Shown one piece after another: positions 16,847 through 24,105 of a DNA stretch of 36,652 nt. Each line of letters starts with the position of its first letter. The stretch's first letter is position 1. This DNA is from Kofleriaceae bacterium (lineage in GTDB: Bacteria; Myxococcota_A; Polyangia; Haliangiales; Haliangiaceae): positions 10,001 through 46,652 of the forward strand of contig JANTGM010000040.1 in assembly GCA_024762925.1 (NCBI GenBank), in the 5' to 3' direction. The notes below the pieces were generated by a model. The model had not been told where the DNA came from. It made no database searches and worked only from the letters and a program-made list of their open reading frames with translations. Position numbers and translations under genes: made by a program.

Positions 16847-18223
16847 ATGAGTACCAGTAGCACCTTTAGCGTATCCAATCCCTACGATGGCTCTACCATC
16901 GGAACCTTTCCCTTTGCCGAAGAGGATGAAGTCCAACGCAAGCTTGGGATGCTCACAAAGGGCAAAGCGATCCTTTCGTCGTTCTCCGCACACGAGCGCA
17001 GCACAGTCTTGTCAAGACTCGCCGATCGCATGGAAGAGAAAAGCGAGGAGTTTGCCGCACTCATCACAAAGGAAATAGGTAAGACGATACGTGATAGCCG
17101 CATCGAAATGGTGAGGGCATCCAACACGATTCGCTGCTCCGCCAACGAGGCCAGGGCGGTCGTTGGGGAGGTACTGGACTCTGACGCCTACCCTCCCCAG
17201 CGAAGCAAATGGGGTATCGTGCATCGAAGACCACTCGGAACAATTCTGGCTATCACACCATTCAATTTCCCCATCAACCTCTCCGTGCATAAGATCGGGC
17301 CCGCCTTTGCTTCTGGCTGCCCGGTCTTTTTCAAGCCCAGCCCGCAAAACTACCTCTCGGGAAAGATGCTCACCGAGCTTTGTCATGAAGCCGGCATGCC
17401 TGAGGAGGCGATTCAGTTTTGCATGCCTGACATTCCGGAGATAACAAAGGTGATCGCTGGAGATCAGGTTCAGATCATCAGTTTCACAGGCGGTGTGCCT
17501 GCGTCGAAGGCCATTGCGCGTAACGCAGGAGGCAAGAAACTCCTCTTCGAACTCGGTGGTAACGATCCACTCATCGTCATGCCAGATGGCAACGTGGAGC
17601 TCGCGGTGCAGGCCGCGATCAACCAACGCTTTGGAACAGCAGGTCAGCGGTGCACTGCCGCAAAACGCGTTTTCGTGCACGACTCGGTCTATGAAGACTT
17701 TCGAGAGAAGCTGGTCGCCGCAACAAAGGCGCTGATCGTCGGAGACCCAATGGCTGAGGAGACGTTTGTCGGTCCAGTCGTAAGCGCGCAGGCAGCGGCG
17801 ATCGTTGAGAAGCGCATCGCAGCGGCGATCGCTGACGGGGCGGTGTTGCTCACTGGCGGAACCCGTGACAGCAACCTAATCGCCCCAACCATATTGGAAC
17901 AGGTCTCGCCCGCATCAGAACTGGTAGCGGACGAGACATTTGGTCCAGTCATTCCTCTCTTCCGTTTCAAAGAGATCGATGAAGCCATTGACATCATCAA
18001 CGGGACGGGATTTGGCCTGCAATCGGGCGTCTTCACAAATGACCTAAGAACAATTCGCAAACTCTTTGACAAGCTAGAGGTCGGTGCACTGGCTGTCAAT
18101 GATGGCCCAGGATTTCGAGCGGAACACTTTCCCTTTGGCGGAATCGGTAACAGCGGCCTCGGGCGAGAAGGGGTTCGCTACGCCATGGAAGAGATGACAT
18201 ACCTCAAGACACTCGTCATGTGA
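16847..18223 (+). CDS. Aldehyde dehydrogenase (PhnY/SafD-like)
   Basis: The gene encodes 458 residues of a cytoplasmic NAD(P)-dependent aldehyde dehydrogenase. Visible are the cofactor region ITPFNFPINLSVHKIGPA, the Gly-rich SFTGG, the general base in FELGGND (Glu235), the nucleophile in GQRCTAAKR (Cys269) and the late motif ETFGPVIPLFRF. The RCTAAKR signature and overall pattern point to the phosphonoacetaldehyde/sulfoacetaldehyde/lactaldehyde branch, not betaine- or succinylglutamate-semialdehyde enzymes. With a TauE/SafE exporter 16 bp upstream, sulfoacetaldehyde to sulfoacetate followed by export is a reasonable guess, since the characterised Neptuniibacter SafD-SafE pair does this. No taurine aminotransferase is visible. 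ATG 16847 has GGAG upstream. Confidence 0.9.
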   Translation: MSTSSTFSVSNPYDGSTIGTFPFAEEDEVQRKLGMLTKGKAILSSFSAHERSTVLSRLADRMEEKSEEFAALITKEIGKTIRDSRIEMVRASNTIRCSANEARAVVGEVLDSDAYPPQRSKWGIVHRRPLGTILAITPFNFPINLSVHKIGPAFASGCPVFFKPSPQNYLSGKMLTELCHEAGMPEEAIQFCMPDIPEITKVIAGDQVQIISFTGGVPASKAIARNAGGKKLLFELGGNDPLIVMPDGNVELAVQAAINQRFGTAGQRCTAAKRVFVHDSVYEDFREKLVAATKALIVGDPMAEETFVGPVVSAQAAAIVEKRIAAAIADGAVLLTGGTRDSNLIAPTILEQVSPASELVADETFGPVIPLFRFKEIDEAIDIINGTGFGLQSGVFTNDLRTIRKLFDKLEVGALAVNDGPGFRAEHFPFGGIGNSGLGREGVRYAMEEMTYLKTLVM

Positions 18224-18234
18224 ATCGTGCCTTG

Positions 18235-18260
18235 GCCCCAAGACGACATTTTCTTGGGGC
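18235..18260 (+). terminator. Stem-loop after the aldehyde dehydrogenase gene
   Basis: GCCCCAAGA (18235-18243) and TCTTGGGGC (18252-18260) form a perfect 9-bp stem around an 8-base loop, 12 bases after the stop codon. This fits the end of the exporter/dehydrogenase unit. No run of T follows, so it may work as a weak or Rho-assisted terminator. Confidence 0.6.
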
Positions 18261-18710
18261 AGCGCGGATACTCACATCTTCTTTTCGCTGAATTGTCGCC
18301 CCGGCCGACGGCGCTACCGTTCACACAGAAATCGAATCCCTCCCAAGTGGCGTCTGGGCTGGGCAACTTCTCCCTTGAGGTTCCGGATGCATCGGCTCAA
18401 CTCGAGGGACTTCACGGTAAGGTGTGCGAAGTCGTACGCTACGTTCTAGGTGGCTACTGTGGGATCTTGTGAGCAACTGGCGAACCGGCTAGCCGGCTTG
18501 CAGACCCCGGCCAGACCAGTTCTCACGCCGCCAAGCTGGTCTCGTAGATCCAGACTAACTGTAAGAATGTCGCGGGTTTAGTCTCTAAATCCGTGTACAT
18601 CTCGCTGATTCCTGGAAAGGTCTTCTCAGCTTCTGAAAGGTGCTCTTCTGTAATTCTTCCTACCACACCCTCCCACTATACAAGGTGCGTGCCGAAATTT
18701 GCCCTGCCAA
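18261..18710. other. Intergenic region between convergent genes
   Basis: These 450 bp separate the dehydrogenase (+) from the BNR gene (-). Apart from the small minus-strand frame at 18523-18666 described separately, no gene or repeat is recognised. A plus-strand open frame at 18227-18472 has no recognisable features. Confidence 0.35.
18523..18666 (-). CDS. Possible small protein or gene remnant (47 aa)
   Basis: A minus-strand frame from GTG 18666 to TGA at 18523 reads ITEEHLSEAEKTFPGISEMY, then TDLETKPATFLQLVWIYETS and LAA. The amino-acid mix is balanced and helical, unlike the noise in surrounding frames. GGGAGG lies just upstream of the GTG, but only ~2 bases away. It sits 45 bp downstream of the BNR gene in the same direction and could be a last small operon gene or the tail of a decayed gene. 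No family is recognised. Confidence 0.25.
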   Translation of the reverse strand: MVGRITEEHLSEAEKTFPGISEMYTDLETKPATFLQLVWIYETSLAA

Positions 18711-19796
18711 CTACACGAAGCGAACTGCATAGACGGGCGGGAGATTGCCGCTCAAGAGCTGCCAGTTGTCACCCTGATTCGCGGTTGTCCACACCGAGCC
18801 TGTTGTTGATCCAAAGGCAAGCCGATCGCCGCTTTCATCGATGTCAAGAGCATGCCGAAAACACAAATCGTATGAGTGGCCCTGCGGCAACCCATCTGTG
18901 AGTACCTCGAAACTCTTGCCACCATCACGTGTTCGGGTCACAACAACATTGCCATCCACGGGCATGCGATGTTGGTCGCTTATTGCGGGAACGAACCATG
19001 CGGTATTCGCATCGCTTGGATGAACGGCGACCGCAAAGCCAAACGTCGAGGGCCCAGCAGACGCAATCTCCTGCCATGACTTCGCGCCATCACAGGTCCT
19101 CCAGATTCCGCAATGGTGTTGCGCCCACATCATGTCTGGGTTGGCCTCACAGGCCACAATCAGATGTGGATCCTGAATCGTCGGATCACCTGCTCGATCT
19201 GGCGGCATGAAATCTGCGCGCATTCCATCGGCGCAGACCGACCAAGTCTCACCAGCATCGCATGTCTCCCAAACGCCACCACAAGAGACCGCAATGAAGA
19301 CGTGGTTCGAATCCCGGGGGTCAACAACAATGGAATGCAGTGCGGGGTGATCCGCACCACCGCCAAACCAATTTGTCCGCTGTGGATGATTCCAAAGGCC
19401 TTCGCACAAGCTCCAGGTGGTACCGCGGTCAGAACTGTAGAACAGCCCACCAGGAATCGTCCCGCACCACAGTGCGCCTGGCCGATCGGGCCCAGCTGTG
19501 GCGAGCGACCAGATGCTCTTCAACGACCACGGAGTCTTGTCCTTCGCAGACTCAGGCTTCTCGGGATAACTCGGAGTACCAACCTCAGCCCAACTCTCTC
19601 CGAAATCTTCTGAACGATGTAGCTTGGGACCAAAGTGTCCGTGTTCGAGGGCCGCATACCAAGTATTGTCGCGATCGTCGCAAAGCGTTAGGGTCACCGG
19701 ATCCCCGAGAAAACTTGTCCTTGAAATTTCGAATCTCCCGCCCTTGTCCTGTGCGAGAAAAAGCCCTTTGCGTGTCGAGATAAGTAGCTTTTGCAT
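18711..19796 (-). CDS. BNR/Asp-box repeat beta-propeller protein
   Basis: This 361-residue protein has at least six Asp-box (S/T-x-D-x-G-x-T/S-W/F) repeats: HRSEDFGESWAEV, YSSDRGTTWSLC, ETCDAGETWSVC, RTCDGAKSWQEI, TRDGGKSFEVL and TANQGDNWQLL. This indicates a six-bladed propeller of the sialidase/VPS10/Ycf48 type. There is no signal peptide (MQKLLISTRKGLFLAQ is itself the first propeller strand), so the protein is cytoplasmic. The sialidase catalytic Arg triad is not obvious, so a scaffold or binding role is more likely than glycosidase activity. Its start is 8 bp after the stop of a MoaD/ThiS-like gene on the same strand. I recall similar pairs in other bacteria but cannot check this here. 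Confidence 0.85.
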   Translation of the reverse strand: MQKLLISTRKGLFLAQDKGGRFEISRTSFLGDPVTLTLCDDRDNTWYAALEHGHFGPKLHRSEDFGESWAEVGTPSYPEKPESAKDKTPWSLKSIWSLATAGPDRPGALWCGTIPGGLFYSSDRGTTWSLCEGLWNHPQRTNWFGGGADHPALHSIVVDPRDSNHVFIAVSCGGVWETCDAGETWSVCADGMRADFMPPDRAGDPTIQDPHLIVACEANPDMMWAQHHCGIWRTCDGAKSWQEIASAGPSTFGFAVAVHPSDANTAWFVPAISDQHRMPVDGNVVVTRTRDGGKSFEVLTDGLPQGHSYDLCFRHALDIDESGDRLAFGSTTGSVWTTANQGDNWQLLSGNLPPVYAVRFV

Positions 19797-19804
19797 TGCG
19801 TTCC

Positions 19805-20074
19805 TTAGCCGCCCGAAAGAGCTTGCATGACGTAGAGTTCGTCAGCCTCATTGACAGAATCGCTCAGATTGGTGCGATCTTCGATTTGCTGACCGTTGAG
19901 AAAGATATTCATGTGTTTGCGCAGAGAGCCATCATCCTCTAGCACATAGCCGCGAAGCCTAGGATTGCTTGCGCAAGCGGCCTCCAAGACTTCTCGCACG
20001 GTCGCACCCGCCAGCTCTTGGGTTTCGCAGCGAAGGTGTCGCTGTAGATTTGCCGTGAAGCTCAAGCTCGCCAT
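19805..20074 (-). CDS. MoaD/ThiS/CysO-like ubiquitin-fold protein ending in Gly-Gly
   Basis: The product has 89 residues from ATG 20074. The beta-grasp pattern is clear: MASLSFTANLQRHL (first strand pair), TVREVLEAACASNPRLRGYV (helix), RKHMNIFLNGQQI (strands as in CysO HRFVNIYVNDEDV), DSVNEADELYVMQALSGG. The C-terminal SGG is the thiocarboxylate-forming tail of sulfur carriers (MoaD, ThiS, CysO) and of ubiquitin-like modifiers. The usual partners (E1-like MoeB/ThiF, MoaE, CysM, JAB peptidase) are absent; its neighbours are a BNR propeller downstream and a histidine kinase 70 bp upstream. The role is thus open: sulfur donor to an unknown enzyme, or a small modifier. Confidence 0.85.
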   Translation of the reverse strand: MASLSFTANLQRHLRCETQELAGATVREVLEAACASNPRLRGYVLEDDGSLRKHMNIFLNGQQIEDRTNLSDSVNEADELYVMQALSGG

Positions 20075-20144
20075 CGCGCCAAGAACGCTATGCGCGCGCC
20101 ATGGCGGTAGCAAGGCCTATCGACACTTCGGCGCTCGCCACTCC

Positions 20145-21419
20145 CTAGGAATCGCGTTTTGGCGCCAACCCTCGAGCAGAGCGCTTGTTCGGCTCAACAT
20201 TTTTCCATGTGAGCTGTACGGAAGCGCCTCCTTTGGGAGAGTCAACGATGTGCAACTTGCCCCCATGAAGTCGCATGATGCGAGAAACGATTGCCAACCC
20301 CAAGCCAGTTCCCTTGGTCTTCTTTGCAGAGAGGCGAACGAAGGGCTTTATCACTTTGGGTCGGTCAAGCTCGGGAATTCCATCCCCTGTGTCTTGTACA
20401 TCAATCACGCATTCGTTCTCGAAGACTCGAATGTCGATGTAGATCGTGTTGCCGCCGTAGGCCATCGCGTTCAGCACCACGTTGCTTGTTGCACGATCAA
20501 AAAGCTTCTGGTTGGCTGTAACGCGAGCACCTTTGTCACTCGTGATTACAACTTCGATGTCTTCTCGCACTGCGGTGACTTCATCGGCAATACGCGAGAC
20601 CGAATCCAAGACTTCAATCTCCGTCGTCTTTAGCTCGGGGCGGTCTTGATGAAACTCATCGAACCCAACATAGGTTAAGAGTTCTTCGAAGAGCTTATCA
20701 ACCTGCTCGAGGTCGCTAACAAGTCCTGAGGTCTCCTTTGGCAGCGCATCAGAAACCTTGCGCTCAATGCTCTCAACTCGGAAGTGCATGCGGGAGATGG
20801 GAGTCCGCACTTCGTGGGCCACCGTTCTCAAGAGGTCACGTTCATCGTGAAGAAGTTGTCCAACCCGATCCGCCAAGAGGTTTAGGGAGGAACCGATACC
20901 ATCGAGCGGATCGGCCTCGTTCCTCTCCGCCCGCGCGCTAAAGTCGCCATTGTGCATTCGAGCAGCAACCTCTTCGAGCCCGCGAATGCGCTTGAACGCT
21001 GCAAGACTAATGAACAGCGCCATTAAGCAGGAAATGACAATTGCCAAGCCAATCACTGTGGGAAGCCGCGTTGCGTAGCCAAATGGCAGTGGCCCAAAGA
21101 CGACTTGGCCTGGATTGTCAGGCACCCGCGCAACTACGAAGAGTCGTCCAGATCGAGATTCGGTTCGTGTCTGCGCCCTACCGCTCGAGGCCTCGAGCGA
21201 AACGCCATAGCCAAGCTTCTCGCTCAATTCTTCTGCGTAGTCTCGCCGCTCGGCGGGAGGAGTTTCGGAAATTCTCTGAGCGTATCCCTCGGCGTGTCCA
21301 CGCAACAGATCCAAACTTGTTTCATCCGCCGAACTATCAAGGAGCATCCGCGTGATCAGCAGTGTCATCAGAACCGCCGTCGCGATCAGAATCGCGAGTT
21401 TGGCAAAGAAGTTGATCAA
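20145..21419 (-). CDS. RstB/PhoQ-like sensor histidine kinase
   Basis: This 424-residue protein is best started at TTG 21419, which overlaps the response regulator stop (TTGA); further upstream the frame lies antiparallel to regulator codons. TM1 spans ~4-26, a short extracytoplasmic domain ~27-117, TM2 ~118-141, then HAMP, HisKA with AHEVRTPISRM (phospho-acceptor His202), N box NVVLNAMAYGG, G1 DTGDGIP and G2 GTGLGLAI. The HEVRTPISRMHFRVE block resembles RstB. The signal sensed is unknown. The gene is translationally coupled to the regulator gene. The C-terminus carries a basic tail (KRSARGLAPKRDS). Confidence 0.92.
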   Translation of the reverse strand: MINFFAKLAILIATAVLMTLLITRMLLDSSADETSLDLLRGHAEGYAQRISETPPAERRDYAEELSEKLGYGVSLEASSGRAQTRTESRSGRLFVVARVPDNPGQVVFGPLPFGYATRLPTVIGLAIVISCLMALFISLAAFKRIRGLEEVAARMHNGDFSARAERNEADPLDGIGSSLNLLADRVGQLLHDERDLLRTVAHEVRTPISRMHFRVESIERKVSDALPKETSGLVSDLEQVDKLFEELLTYVGFDEFHQDRPELKTTEIEVLDSVSRIADEVTAVREDIEVVITSDKGARVTANQKLFDRATSNVVLNAMAYGGNTIYIDIRVFENECVIDVQDTGDGIPELDRPKVIKPFVRLSAKKTKGTGLGLAIVSRIMRLHGGKLHIVDSPKGGASVQLTWKNVEPNKRSARGLAPKRDS

Positions 21420-22114
21420 GCGTCGTTCTCCACAAAGAGATAGCCAACGCCTCGAACGGATTTGATCCAACGCGGCTTCTTTGCGTCGTCTCCAAGTTTG
21501 GTCCGCAAGCGTCCAATACGGACATCGATGGTACGTCCAAGGCCATCGTAGTCGGTTTGGCACACCTCTCGGCTCAACGTATCTCGGCTGAGTTGTTGCC
21601 CGGCATGTTCTTTCAAGTACGCAAGCAAATCGAATTCTGCGTCCGTGAGATCGAGTTCCTTGTTGCCGAGGCAAGCAACGCGGTTCACCGTATCGATGCT
21701 CAGCTCAGAAGTTGAAGCGCTTGGGCTACTCGCTGCCGTTGCCTCACTTCTTCGCAAGAGCGTGCGAACGCGGGCGAGCAATAGCCGTGGTTCTACCGGC
21801 TTGCCTAGATAGTCATCGGCGCCAAGCTCTAGGCCGACAATCTCATCCACCCACCCAGAGCGGGCCGTCAAAAGCAGAATGGGTTTTTGAAACCATGTCC
21901 GAAGGTCGCGACAAATCTGTAGACCATCTTTGTTTGGGAGCATGAGGTCGAGGATTACAAGCTCCGGATGCAATCTTCGGATCGCCTCCTCCGCCAAACC
22001 GCCATCGGCAATGATCTCCACCTCAAAGTCGCTATCTCGAAGATAGTCAGCAACAAGGTCGGCAAGTTCCTCGTCATCTTCGACGAGCACAATGCGTGAT
22101 GCGTGATTGGCCAT
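21416..22114 (-). CDS. OmpR-family response regulator (RstA-like)
   Basis: The gene encodes 232 residues. The receiver domain has Glu12-Asp13-Asp14, phospho-acceptor Asp56 (VILDLMLPNKDG), Thr83 and Lys105 (LGKP). A Ser/Ala linker leads to a winged-helix DNA-binding domain (LTDAEFDLLAYLKEHAGQ ... GRTIDVRIGRLRTKLGD ... RGVGYLF). It matches RstA in layout. It forms an operon with the overlapping kinase gene and probably regulates nearby envelope genes. A divergent outer-membrane-type gene starts 143 bp away, with an inverted repeat in between that is a candidate binding site. Confidence 0.94.
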   Translation of the reverse strand: MANHASRIVLVEDDEELADLVADYLRDSDFEVEIIADGGLAEEAIRRLHPELVILDLMLPNKDGLQICRDLRTWFQKPILLLTARSGWVDEIVGLELGADDYLGKPVEPRLLLARVRTLLRRSEATAASSPSASTSELSIDTVNRVACLGNKELDLTDAEFDLLAYLKEHAGQQLSRDTLSREVCQTDYDGLGRTIDVRIGRLRTKLGDDAKKPRWIKSVRGVGYLFVENDA

Positions 22115-22163
22115 GGTCGCGAGCTAGAGTGTCACTGAGAACAACTGCGGTCTAGTGCATGTT

Positions 22164-22193
22164 GCCAAGACTTGTGACCAAGGTCGTCTTGGC
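22164..22193. promoter_or_regulatory. Inverted repeat between divergent regulator and OMP gene
   Basis: GCCAAGAC (22164-22171) and GTCTTGGC (22186-22193) are perfect inverted copies separated by 14 bp. The spacer holds an additional CCAAG that pairs with CTTGG of the right arm. It lies between the response regulator start (22114) and the outer-membrane-type gene start (22258). It could be an operator or a leader hairpin. OmpR-type regulators more often use direct repeats, which lowers confidence. Confidence 0.35.
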
Positions 22194-22257
22194 CGGCAAA
22201 GTCTGGTTTCCGGTGCAATCTCCCGTCTTGCGCACGCGCGACAATTGCCACCGAGCA

Positions 22258-22868
22258 ATGAAGTACTCTTCACTAGCTGCTGCCGGTGTTCTTCTCGCCG
22301 CCATCTTTTGTGTACCAAGGACTGCAAGCGCCCAAGAAACCAACTACGCAGATCAAGCAGGAGCGTTCGCTCAGAACATTCCCTGGCAGCGCATTGGGCA
22401 AAGCGCTTTCGAACGCGCACGTCGCTCATTTGCCATTGGGCCATTCGGAGCTTTCGGGCGTTGGCGGCGGTGGCCGAGACCTCGATGGATCGATCTCTTT
22501 TGGCCTGGGCCTCGCCCGCTTTGACATCCCCATTGCCCCAGACCGCGCCGAGATCGAGGCAATTCTGAAAGGCCGTTTCCAGAAACTCTTCCTCGAAAAA
22601 CTCGGTGAAGCGATGCGTAGAAAACTTCGTGGTGGCAGCGTCGATGCCAAGCAAATCGCCAAGGACGCTTGGAACGATGTCTTGCAAGCCTATATTGCTG
22701 GACGCCGACACCGCGTTCTCGAGGACCCGGGTTTCCGCATTCACGTGGAGGGAAGGTAACGCTCGAACTCCCGTTGTTGATGCGTTCGCCCGAGTTGACC
22801 GTGGCTTTGGCGACCACAGTGAGCTGAGCCTCTCCCTGGGAGCGCGGCTCTTATTCGACGTCTTCTAG
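22258..22868 (+). pseudogene. Outer-membrane-type protein gene with two frameshifts
   Basis: Three successive frames join into one plausible ~203-residue protein. Frame 1 starts at ATG 22258 with a good signal peptide (KYSSLAAAGVLLAAIFCV ... TASAQE) and runs to about AIGPFGAFG (~22460). The next frame takes over with VGGGGRDLDGSISFGLGLAR and continues to RIHVEGR (~22756). A third frame gives ARTPVVDAFARVDRGFGDHS, then ELSLSLGARLLFDVF and a stop. The Phe-terminated final strand is typical of outer-membrane barrels. Both shifts are +1 and each is repaired by removing one base from a short run (GGG near 22460; AA near 22755). It is either a recent pseudogene or two sequencing errors. It is upstream of, and in line with, the exbB operon. 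Confidence 0.65.
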
Positions 22869-23026
22869 GTTGGAATCTATTGGAGCTCTGGCTCTCGAAA
22901 AACGTCATCAGCAGAGCAACCCACACAGCGCAACACTTTGTAATCAATCGTTTTTGTGCCTCCTCGGGATTGTAAGCGAACGTAACGCGCACAGACATCC
23001 ACCATGGTCTGCGGCAATGTGTTGGC

Positions 23027-23689
23027 ATGCATGAGAACGAAGAAGGTCTGGTCCCTACCCTCATGGAGCTGCCGATCTTTGAGGCCGAGTGGGTGCTCTG
23101 GGTGCTCATTGGTCTCTCCATCGCCTCGGTGGCAGTGATGGCCGAGCGCTACCTCTTCTATCGCAATCACGCCATCGACGTGGATGCAGTTCGCAAGAAG
23201 CTCTCCACTCTTCTGGGCAAGGGTGACTTGCAGGGGGCAGCAAAGTTCTTAGAAAAGTTCGACAGCCTCGAAACCAACACAGTCCTCTTTGGCTTGCGCG
23301 ACTATGCACGAGGACCTGAAGCCGTTGAAGACTTGTTAGGAGCTGCCGCTCGGAAAGAAAAAGCTCGGTACGAGAAGCGCCTGAGTTTCCTCGCAACGGT
23401 CGCCAGCAACGCGCCTTTCATTGGCCTCTTTGGCACGGTCTTGGGAATCATCCGAGCCTTCAAGGACCTTAGCGCGAATATGTCGGAAGCAAGTGGAGCC
23501 GTCATGGGTGGTATCGCGGAATCCCTCATCGCGACGGCAGTTGGTCTGCTTGTCGCCATCCCTGCTGTGATCGCCTACAACATGCTCAAGGGTCGCGTGA
23601 AGCGAATCACCGATGATGGCAACCTCATGACAGCGACTCTTCTATCGTCACTCAAGTCTGTGGCGGTACCAGAAGAAAAGGCGGCTTAG
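23027..23689 (+). CDS. exbB: ExbB/TolQ/MotA-type proton channel subunit
   Basis: The protein has 220 residues and three membrane helices: ~19-41 (VLWVLIGLSIASVAVMAERY), ~123-147 (TVASNAPFIGLFGTVLGII) and ~164-186 (LIATAVGLLVAIPAVIAYNM). The APFIGLFGTVLGI block and the polar Thr in the last helix are ExbB/TolQ hallmarks. With ExbD it forms the inner-membrane proton channel that energises TonB. The start is uncertain: ATG 23027 lacks a clear Shine-Dalgarno; ATG 23063 (MELPIFEAEWV) is an alternative. ExbB rather than TolQ is chosen because tonB and a TonB-dependent receptor follow in the operon. Confidence 0.93.
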   Translation: MHENEEGLVPTLMELPIFEAEWVLWVLIGLSIASVAVMAERYLFYRNHAIDVDAVRKKLSTLLGKGDLQGAAKFLEKFDSLETNTVLFGLRDYARGPEAVEDLLGAAARKEKARYEKRLSFLATVASNAPFIGLFGTVLGIIRAFKDLSANMSEASGAVMGGIAESLIATAVGLLVAIPAVIAYNMLKGRVKRITDDGNLMTATLLSSLKSVAVPEEKAA

Positions 23690-23691
23690 CC

Positions 23692-24102
23692 ATGGCTAGA
23701 AGCGTTTTCGACGATGACGATGACGTCATTGCATCAATCAACATTGTTCCCTTTGTGGACATCGTCTTGGTGCTGCTCATCATCTTCATGATCACATCTT
23801 CTGCGATTTCCAAGGCGAGTATTCGCGTCGACTTGCCAACAGCCGCGAGTGCGGGAAGCGCAGTTGCCAGCACGCTCAATGTCGTTCTCACCGCTGAAGG
23901 AGAGGTCTTCCTCAATGGCAAACCAACGACACACAAGGCCTTGGGGGCCCATGTCGCTCGCGCCTCGTGGAAAGACAAGGATCTTCAAGCAGTCATTTCT
24001 GCGGACACGAGCATCGACTATGGTCGAGTTATTAAGATTATCGACGTGGTGAAGAATAATGGCGTGAAGAGCTTTGCTCTCAACATTCAGCGCGAGATCT
24101 AG
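23692..24102 (+). CDS. exbD: ExbD/TolR biopolymer transport protein
   Basis: The 136-residue protein has an acidic N-terminus (MARSVFDDDDDVIASINIVP), one membrane helix containing the proton-carrying Asp (VPFVDIVLVLLIIFMIT), and a periplasmic domain ending in FALNIQREI. The length and layout are typical of ExbD. It starts 2 bases after the exbB stop, so translation is likely coupled. It functions as the periplasm-facing partner of ExbB in harvesting proton motive force for TonB. Confidence 0.94.
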   Translation: MARSVFDDDDDVIASINIVPFVDIVLVLLIIFMITSSAISKASIRVDLPTAASAGSAVASTLNVVLTAEGEVFLNGKPTTHKALGAHVARASWKDKDLQAVISADTSIDYGRVIKIIDVVKNNGVKSFALNIQREI

Positions 24103-24105
24103 GTC

